Shown here one piece after another: positions 49,315 to 54,148 of a stretch of DNA of 54,148 nt. The DNA comes from Mesorhizobium sp. GTDB taxonomy: Bacteria; Pseudomonadota; Alphaproteobacteria; Rhizobiales; Rhizobiaceae. The notes under the pieces are model-generated. The model searched no databases. It saw only the letters and a program-made list of their open reading frames with translations, and had not been told where the DNA came from. A program made the translations under genes and the position numbers. The stretch is taken from contig SAQG01000041.1 in NCBI GenBank assembly GCA_004020315.1, positions 1 through 54,148 on the forward strand, read 5' to 3'. Within the stretch, counting starts at the first letter, position 1. Each line of letters begins with the position of its first letter.

Positions 49315-51371
49315 GACTCGATTTCATCGAAGCTAGTGGGTTTCGCGGATTTCGCGACAAGGTCCGGTTGGACTTTGGCGCGGGCTTCACTGTCATCAGC
49401 GGAAGAAATGGCGTAGGCAAGAGCACGGTCTTCGACGCTGTCGAATTTGCGCTCACTGGCTCGATCGACAAGTATGCAGTCGAGAAATCAGCAAAAGAGA
49501 GCCTCAGCGATTACTTATGGTGGCGTGGGAGTGGCGTCGCGAAAGCTCACTATGTGACCGTTGGTTTTGTAGACGACGAAGGCATCCCATTCTCAGTGAC
49601 GCGCACACGTGAGGGTGGTGCGGATCGCAGCTCGAACGACATGGAGGCTGTCTTGTGCCCAGGGCCTCATCCCGAGGATGCCATTCGTCAATTATGCAAG
49701 ACTTCCATCATCAGAGATGAATGGATATCAGCGCTCAGCTTGGATCTGACCGAAACAGAGCGGTTCGAACTTGTTCGGGCGGCGTTGGGGCCCATTGAGG
49801 GTGCAGAGCGAACCGCGAAAGCGAGCCAGGTTCTCGCGAGCGCCGAGACAATGCATAAGCGCCAGGAAGAGGCCTACGAAACGGCGCGCACACAGCTCTC
49901 CGAGAGACTGGTGCAGCTATCAGAAGCGCAAGATGCGGTCTCACGCTCTGGTGACGTTTCTCATGCGATGCAGCTGGTCGCCGAGGCGGTGCCAAACGCT
50001 GCGGCCGACTCGATGAACCGCCTCTCTGCAGGACGCACAGCTTTGACGGAGCGTCGGGTTAGGCTGGAGCGCACAAGCGACTTGGCACAGCGAGGAAGGG
50101 TTTTCTTCGGTCGTCAACTTGAGTTCGACCGTCCAGAAGCCCGCAGCGAAAGAGAGGCAGCTCTCCTGACTTTGCAGAATGCAGAAGTAGCGAGGTCCGC
50201 CGCCGAGCAGAGCGTGCAGCAAGCGGAGGATCTTCTTCGGAAAGAGGAAGAGTCGGACGCTGTTGCGGCATCGTTAGCAGCGCTCATCGACCATGGAGAA
50301 CGTCTCGGGCTTCACGATGGCCATTGTCCTCTCTGCAATGCGATGCGTTCGTCGCCCGAGTTCAGAGCGGGAGTCGACATCGCCCGCTCGCGAGTCGCGG
50401 CGCTCGAATCTGGCGTGACAGCGGCGCGTGCAGCCTTGAGCGGAGCTCAAATAAACGCCGAGCGGCCAATGGCGGAATATGCCGCCGCGCAGGCTCAATG
50501 GAATGAATTTTCTGAACTTGAAGCCGAGCTCAGCATACTCGAACTCGAGCTTATAAATGAGCTTGCCGAAGTTGGGTTCGATAGTCAGCTGACGCGCGAT
50601 CCGGACGAGCTTGAACGCATTGTCGCAATCGAACGCGACAAACTGATCAATCTTGAACGGGCCTTGCGGACATTAGAGGCCTCGCAGGCGGTCTCAAGGC
50701 TGGGTTCGCTCGAAGCCCAAATTGCTAGCCTTCGAGCCGAAGCGGATCGAGCGGCTGACGGCCTTGAAAGGAGCCAAGCAGCATTGACGGCTGCCCGTTC
50801 GATCGAACGAAATGTAAGGAGAGTGAGTGCAGAGATCATCGACGAACGTCTCGCGCAAATCAGCCCCCTTCTGAATGAGCTGTACCAGAGGCTGCGCCCT
50901 CATTTTGACTGGCGCACCATCGACTATAGCATCCGCGGCGATGTCAGGCGCTTCTTAAGCCTCAAGGTTGGCGGCGGCCTGAACCCCCAGTTTGTCTTCA
51001 GCAGCGGACAACGCCGGGCAGCCGGCTTGGCATTTCTGCTATCGGTCCACCTTGCGCGGGCGTGGACGCCGTGGCGGACTTTGCTCCTCGATGATCCAGT
51101 GCAACACATCGACGATTTTCGCGCGCTGCAGCTTGTCGAAATTCTCGCTGCGCTTCGTATGGATGGCCGACAGATCGTTTGCGCTGTCGAGGACGCCGCC
51201 CTCGCCGATCTTCTCGCTCGGCGGCTTGTCAGCACATCTGAGCAAATGGGTTACCGCTATGATGTCGATCTGGGACCGGCTGGATCGTCGGTCATCTCAG
51301 ACCGATTTGAAGTCCCACCGCTTCCCGTCGGTGTTCTTCGTGCGGGATCTGGCCTTCAAGCGGTGAGCTGA
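49311..51371 (+). CDS. SMC/Rad50-like ATPase with zinc hook
   Basis: ABC-type ATPase of 686 residues: Walker A G31-R-N-G-V-G-K-S-T39, long coiled coils (about 180-335 and 360-520, rich in Ala, Glu, Arg), a central C339-x2-C342 (GHCPLCN) placed like the Rad50 zinc hook, signature F563-S-S-G-Q567, and Walker B LLLDD ending at Asp595 (LLLDDPVQHIDD). It should dimerise through heads and hook and sense DNA ends or replication structures. Third gene of the operon after SIR2 and the middle component; the likely sensor of the system. Confidence 0.88.
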   Translation: MRLDFIEASGFRGFRDKVRLDFGAGFTVISGRNGVGKSTVFDAVEFALTGSIDKYAVEKSAKESLSDYLWWRGSGVAKAHYVTVGFVDDEGIPFSVTRTREGGADRSSNDMEAVLCPGPHPEDAIRQLCKTSIIRDEWISALSLDLTETERFELVRAALGPIEGAERTAKASQVLASAETMHKRQEEAYETARTQLSERLVQLSEAQDAVSRSGDVSHAMQLVAEAVPNAAADSMNRLSAGRTALTERRVRLERTSDLAQRGRVFFGRQLEFDRPEARSEREAALLTLQNAEVARSAAEQSVQQAEDLLRKEEESDAVAASLAALIDHGERLGLHDGHCPLCNAMRSSPEFRAGVDIARSRVAALESGVTAARAALSGAQINAERPMAEYAAAQAQWNEFSELEAELSILELELINELAEVGFDSQLTRDPDELERIVAIERDKLINLERALRTLEASQAVSRLGSLEAQIASLRAEADRAADGLERSQAALTAARSIERNVRRVSAEIIDERLAQISPLLNELYQRLRPHFDWRTIDYSIRGDVRRFLSLKVGGGLNPQFVFSSGQRRAAGLAFLLSVHLARAWTPWRTLLLDDPVQHIDDFRALQLVEILAALRMDGRQIVCAVEDAALADLLARRLVSTSEQMGYRYDVDLGPAGSSVISDRFEVPPLPVGVLRAGSGLQAVS

Positions 51372-51488
51372 GACCACGCTGGATATGATCGCAACGTGCG
51401 GCTGCAAATCCCATCAAATTCAGCCCGCAGCGAGGCCGGCCTTAAGCTTCTCCTCTAATCGCGATCAACCTGCCTTCTAGCGAACATC

Positions 51489-53828
51489 ATGGCTTATTCG
51501 TTCACAAATTTGTCCCCGCCAGAGTTTGAAGATTTGGCACGAGATCTGATCGGTCGCGAGCTTGAGGTACGCTTTGAAGCGTTCTGCCAAGGTCCGGATG
51601 GAGGGTTGGATGGCCGGCACGCTTCGGGCGGTGCGTCAACGATCTTACAAGCCAAGCATTACGCAGGCTCAGCATTCGCGACCCTCAAACGGGCAATGAT
51701 ACGCGAACGTTCCTCGATTGATCGGTTGGCATTGGACCGATACATCTTGGCCACATCTAGGCGGCTGTCACCGCAGAACAAATCGGCGCTCGCCAAGATC
51801 ATCGGCCCCGCCCTTCAATCTGAAGGTGACATATTCAGTCCAGATGACCTGAACACCCTTCTGCGAAAATATCCCGATGTCGACAAAGCACACATCAAGC
51901 TTTGGTTGTCGAGTTCGGCGGTCTTGGACCGCATTATCCGTGCTGCTACCCATTTCTTTACAACCATGTCGCGCGCAGAAGTCGAAGCGAAGGTTCGCGT
52001 CTATGCGCCAAATGCAAGCTTCAAAGATGCCCGAGACAAGTTGGAAGCAAACCATGTCGTGATCATTTCAGGACCGCCGGGAGTCGGCAAGACCACGTTG
52101 GCAGAAATGCTATCTTACGCTTATATCGCTGATAACTGGGAGTTCATCGCCATACGGAGCCTTGATGATGGATTCGCAGCCATTGTTGACTCAAAGAAGC
52201 AGGTGTTTTTCTTCGATGATTTTCTCGGTAAGGTCGGTCTTGACCAACGCGCCCTGGCATCAAAAGACTCCGACATTGCGAAATTTATCAAGCGTGTTGG
52301 GGCGACGAAAAATGCTCGCTTCATTCTGACAACCCGTGCTCACATCTTTGAAGAGGCGCGCCGGATTTCCGAACACCTGGGCGATCAGCGTCTCGACATT
52401 ACAAAGTATTCGCTCGACGTCGGTATCTATACAAGGCAGATCAAGGCGAGGATTCTCTACAATCATCTATATGTCACAGAGCTCCCCGCACCGTATGTGG
52501 GGGCATTGTGGGACGCGGGTGCGATCCCAAGAATTATCGATCACAAGAACTACAACCCTCGCATCATCGAGGCGATGACGGAGAGCGTTCAGATTCAAAG
52601 GCTCTCAGCGGAGGTCTATCCACAAGCCTTCATCAATGCACTCGATAACCCCCATGATATTTGGGACAAGGCATTTCGAAGACACATTGGCCCGATGTGC
52701 CAGCACTTGCTAATTACCCTATTCTTTTGCTCGGAGTACGGCGTTGAAGCGGATGAACTACGCGCCGCATTCAGCGCGCTGCACCCATACATGTGCCGGA
52801 AATACACATTGCCGTTTGGAGCGAAGGATTTTGAGGAAGCTCTCAAGATTCTGGAAGGTGGCTTTGTAGCGATCAAGGGAGGACGGGTCTCTTTCATTAA
52901 CCCCTCGCTGCGCGACTACCTGACATCGTATCTTGATGACGACGATTTGCTAGCCGACATGGCTACGAATGCCGTCAAGGCGGATTGGGCGGCGTCGGTC
53001 TGGAAACACGTTAAAGCCGAAAGAAAATCTAGGTCCGACCACAAAGCGATCATTGCGGGAAACTTCATGTCCATTGCGGAGAAATTTACCCGATTGCCGG
53101 TGATGCGGCGCGATCCGCACGAGCCGAATACCTACCGGTTTTATGACCTGGCCATCGTTAACCGATTGGAGCTTCTGATCGAGTGGTGGTTCGCGTCGCG
53201 CGATGAGCGGTTTCCGCAATTGTGCCTAGAGCTCGCGCGCAACCCGGCGGATGGCTTCAGCGCGTGGCGTGAGGGTCGTACCCTTGTTCATCTTGTGCGA
53301 GATCTGAGAAACGGTTCTCACGAAGGGTTTCCGGTTGCGCAGGAGCTGTCCGATGAGCTGGAACGACGCGTAATCCTGTTGTTGCGGGGGCCAACTTGGC
53401 CGGACGACATCGAGAGCATATACAGTGCCATTGATGCGGCGGACGATACGCTGAGCGGCGAGGTGATCGAAGCCGCCAATGAGGCTATTGTCCGTGAGGT
53501 CGACGATGCCTCCGACAATTTGTCTTCTGTCGATTCAGAATCGACGTTGAAAGATCAAATCGCGGCATTAGAGAAGCTCGCACCACGCGCGGGTATCTCG
53601 CCAGTTAAACTCGCCCAGGCGATCGCCGCCATTGAATCACGGATGTCGGAAATAGGCGAAGCGACGGATGAAGCGCCGGCGCCGCCCATCTCCGGCCGTC
53701 TGCCCTGGCAAGCAGACAAGTTTGACAATGTCGCGCTGTCGAATTTGTTTGCGACTTTGATCGGCGACGGGCCGGTATCCTCCGCCAAACTCCTACCAAT
53801 CACCAGTTTCGTCGACGTCCCCTTTTAA
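51489..53828 (+). CDS. Restriction-endonuclease / nSTAND3 NTPase fusion
   Basis: Single-gene defence candidate of 779 residues. The N-terminal Mrr-like nuclease has GPDGGLDGRH (Asp41) and I-L-Q54-A-K56, the PD-(D/E)xK core. After a helical spacer there is a STAND-type P-loop (G195-P-P-G-V-G-K201-T-T), Walker B-like FFFDDF (Asp243, Asp244) and sensor ILTTRAHIFEEA. The C-terminal 350 residues are probably an alpha-helical sensor. It resembles known nSTAND3 proteins that cut nucleic acid after recognising a phage component. Monocistronic by position; no ribosome site is evident before the ATG. Lower GC than the flanks. Confidence 0.85.
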   Translation: MAYSFTNLSPPEFEDLARDLIGRELEVRFEAFCQGPDGGLDGRHASGGASTILQAKHYAGSAFATLKRAMIRERSSIDRLALDRYILATSRRLSPQNKSALAKIIGPALQSEGDIFSPDDLNTLLRKYPDVDKAHIKLWLSSSAVLDRIIRAATHFFTTMSRAEVEAKVRVYAPNASFKDARDKLEANHVVIISGPPGVGKTTLAEMLSYAYIADNWEFIAIRSLDDGFAAIVDSKKQVFFFDDFLGKVGLDQRALASKDSDIAKFIKRVGATKNARFILTTRAHIFEEARRISEHLGDQRLDITKYSLDVGIYTRQIKARILYNHLYVTELPAPYVGALWDAGAIPRIIDHKNYNPRIIEAMTESVQIQRLSAEVYPQAFINALDNPHDIWDKAFRRHIGPMCQHLLITLFFCSEYGVEADELRAAFSALHPYMCRKYTLPFGAKDFEEALKILEGGFVAIKGGRVSFINPSLRDYLTSYLDDDDLLADMATNAVKADWAASVWKHVKAERKSRSDHKAIIAGNFMSIAEKFTRLPVMRRDPHEPNTYRFYDLAIVNRLELLIEWWFASRDERFPQLCLELARNPADGFSAWREGRTLVHLVRDLRNGSHEGFPVAQELSDELERRVILLLRGPTWPDDIESIYSAIDAADDTLSGEVIEAANEAIVREVDDASDNLSSVDSESTLKDQIAALEKLAPRAGISPVKLAQAIAAIESRMSEIGEATDEAPAPPISGRLPWQADKFDNVALSNLFATLIGDGPVSSAKLLPITSFVDVPF

Positions 53829-53964
53829 CCGGCACGAATTCTCGAACGACCGCCTGAACGGTCTCCCATTGAGGTCGTAGTCACATTCCAGGCTCGATGA
53901 TCATAGGACTGGCGGACTAGCGGCCGTCCCGAGGCTCGTGCGGCTCTGTGTTGCGGGGACGAGG
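53829..53964. other. Spacer after defence island
   Basis: A 136-base stretch between convergent genes. No gene, tRNA or clear terminator is visible. It marks the right edge of the island within this window. Confidence 0.35.
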
Positions 53965-54148
53965 TTAAACCACTCCCCACGCCCGAAACCTCCCCCTCCC
54001 CGTCATCTCGCGCAAATTGAGCTCACCGACCAGGTTGAGAGCGCCCTGCTTCGAGACTTTTAGCACCTCTTGGATCATGCCGGTCGAGACGATCGGCCGC
54101 GAGAGTACGAATTCGACCAGGTCGGCCAGTTTCGAGCTGGTGCGCCGT
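53965..54148 (-). CDS. DUF1612/HTH rhizobial protein, C-terminal part only
   Basis: The minus strand from the window edge encodes SSKLADLVEFVLSRPIVSTG, then QEVLKVSKQGALNLVGELNL and the ending REMTGRGRFRAWGVV before TAA. This is the C-terminal helix-turn-helix and characteristic tail of the RHE_PE00001 (DUF1612 + HTH) family, common on rhizobial plasmids and islands. About 61 residues are seen; the start lies outside the window. Function unknown; family members look like filamentation- or transposition-linked regulators. Confidence 0.75.
   Translation of the reverse strand, partial: RRTSSKLADLVEFVLSRPIVSTGMIQEVLKVSKQGALNLVGELNLREMTGRGRFRAWGVV

Noticed and set aside
1..54148. CRISPR arrays, tRNA or rRNA genes
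   Set aside because: No spaced identical repeats, cloverleaf-like sequences or rRNA segments were noticed on either strand.

Overview
The window looks like chromosomal or megaplasmid DNA of a rhizobial alphaproteobacterium of the Mesorhizobium/Phyllobacteriaceae kind. The pointers are high GC, an imuA-imuB-dnaE2-dinB mutagenesis operon behind an alphaproteobacterial GTTC-N7-GTTC LexA box, a trans-acting small RNA of the alpha-r14 type, and, at the right edge, the end of a rhizobial DUF1612/helix-turn-helix gene. The species call is inference from gene content; no rRNA or tRNA gene was seen.

Region 1 (about 0.2-6.8 kb) starts with an IS5-type transposase scrap, then a homogentisate catabolic operon on the minus strand: hmgA, fumarylacetoacetate hydrolase, an unusual metallo-beta-lactamase-fold protein, a FAD monooxygenase, a DUF2783 protein and maiA. 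A MarR regulator is divergent, with a 12-bp direct repeat between it and hmgA.

Region 2 (about 6.9-26.1 kb) is a large amine-catabolism block. etfB-etfA-purU lie downstream of a ten-gene minus-strand operon: tctC-tctB-tctA uptake system, aldehyde dehydrogenase, a PLP enzyme of the ethanolamine-phosphate/hydroxylysine-phosphate phospholyase type, its APH-fold kinase, a dimethylglycine-dehydrogenase-like demethylase, a Tm-1-like (UPF0261) protein, a trimethylamine-dehydrogenase-like flavoprotein and an SDR. A divergent IclR regulator leads a HAD phosphatase and an omega-aminotransferase. The content suggests uptake, N-demethylation (electrons to ETF, one-carbon units to folate and PurU), phosphorylation, phospho-lyase cleavage and oxidation of an N-methylated amino alcohol or amino acid. 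The substrate is unknown.

Region 3 (about 26.1-35.1 kb) is core-like: a decayed second maiA fragment, a GNAT acetyltransferase, the alpha-r14 sRNA, a two-domain cold-shock protein, msrA and the SOS mutasome operon.

Region 4 (about 35.2-53.8 kb) is a defence island: AbiEi/AbiEii toxin-antitoxin with twin operators; a Phd-like antitoxin without toxin leading a type I restriction-modification operon whose HsdR carries a fused N-terminal HNH nuclease; a two-gene unit of a pentapeptide-repeat ion channel plus a nucleotidyltransferase; a three-gene SIR2 / middle component / zinc-hook SMC-like ATPase system; and a single-gene restriction-endonuclease-STAND NTPase. Gene scraps (HEPN-like, GlcG-like, DUF2130-like) lie between the modules, as expected for a turnover hotspot. 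The best candidates for undescribed systems are the channel/nucleotidyltransferase pair, the HNH-HsdR fusion and the amine operon.
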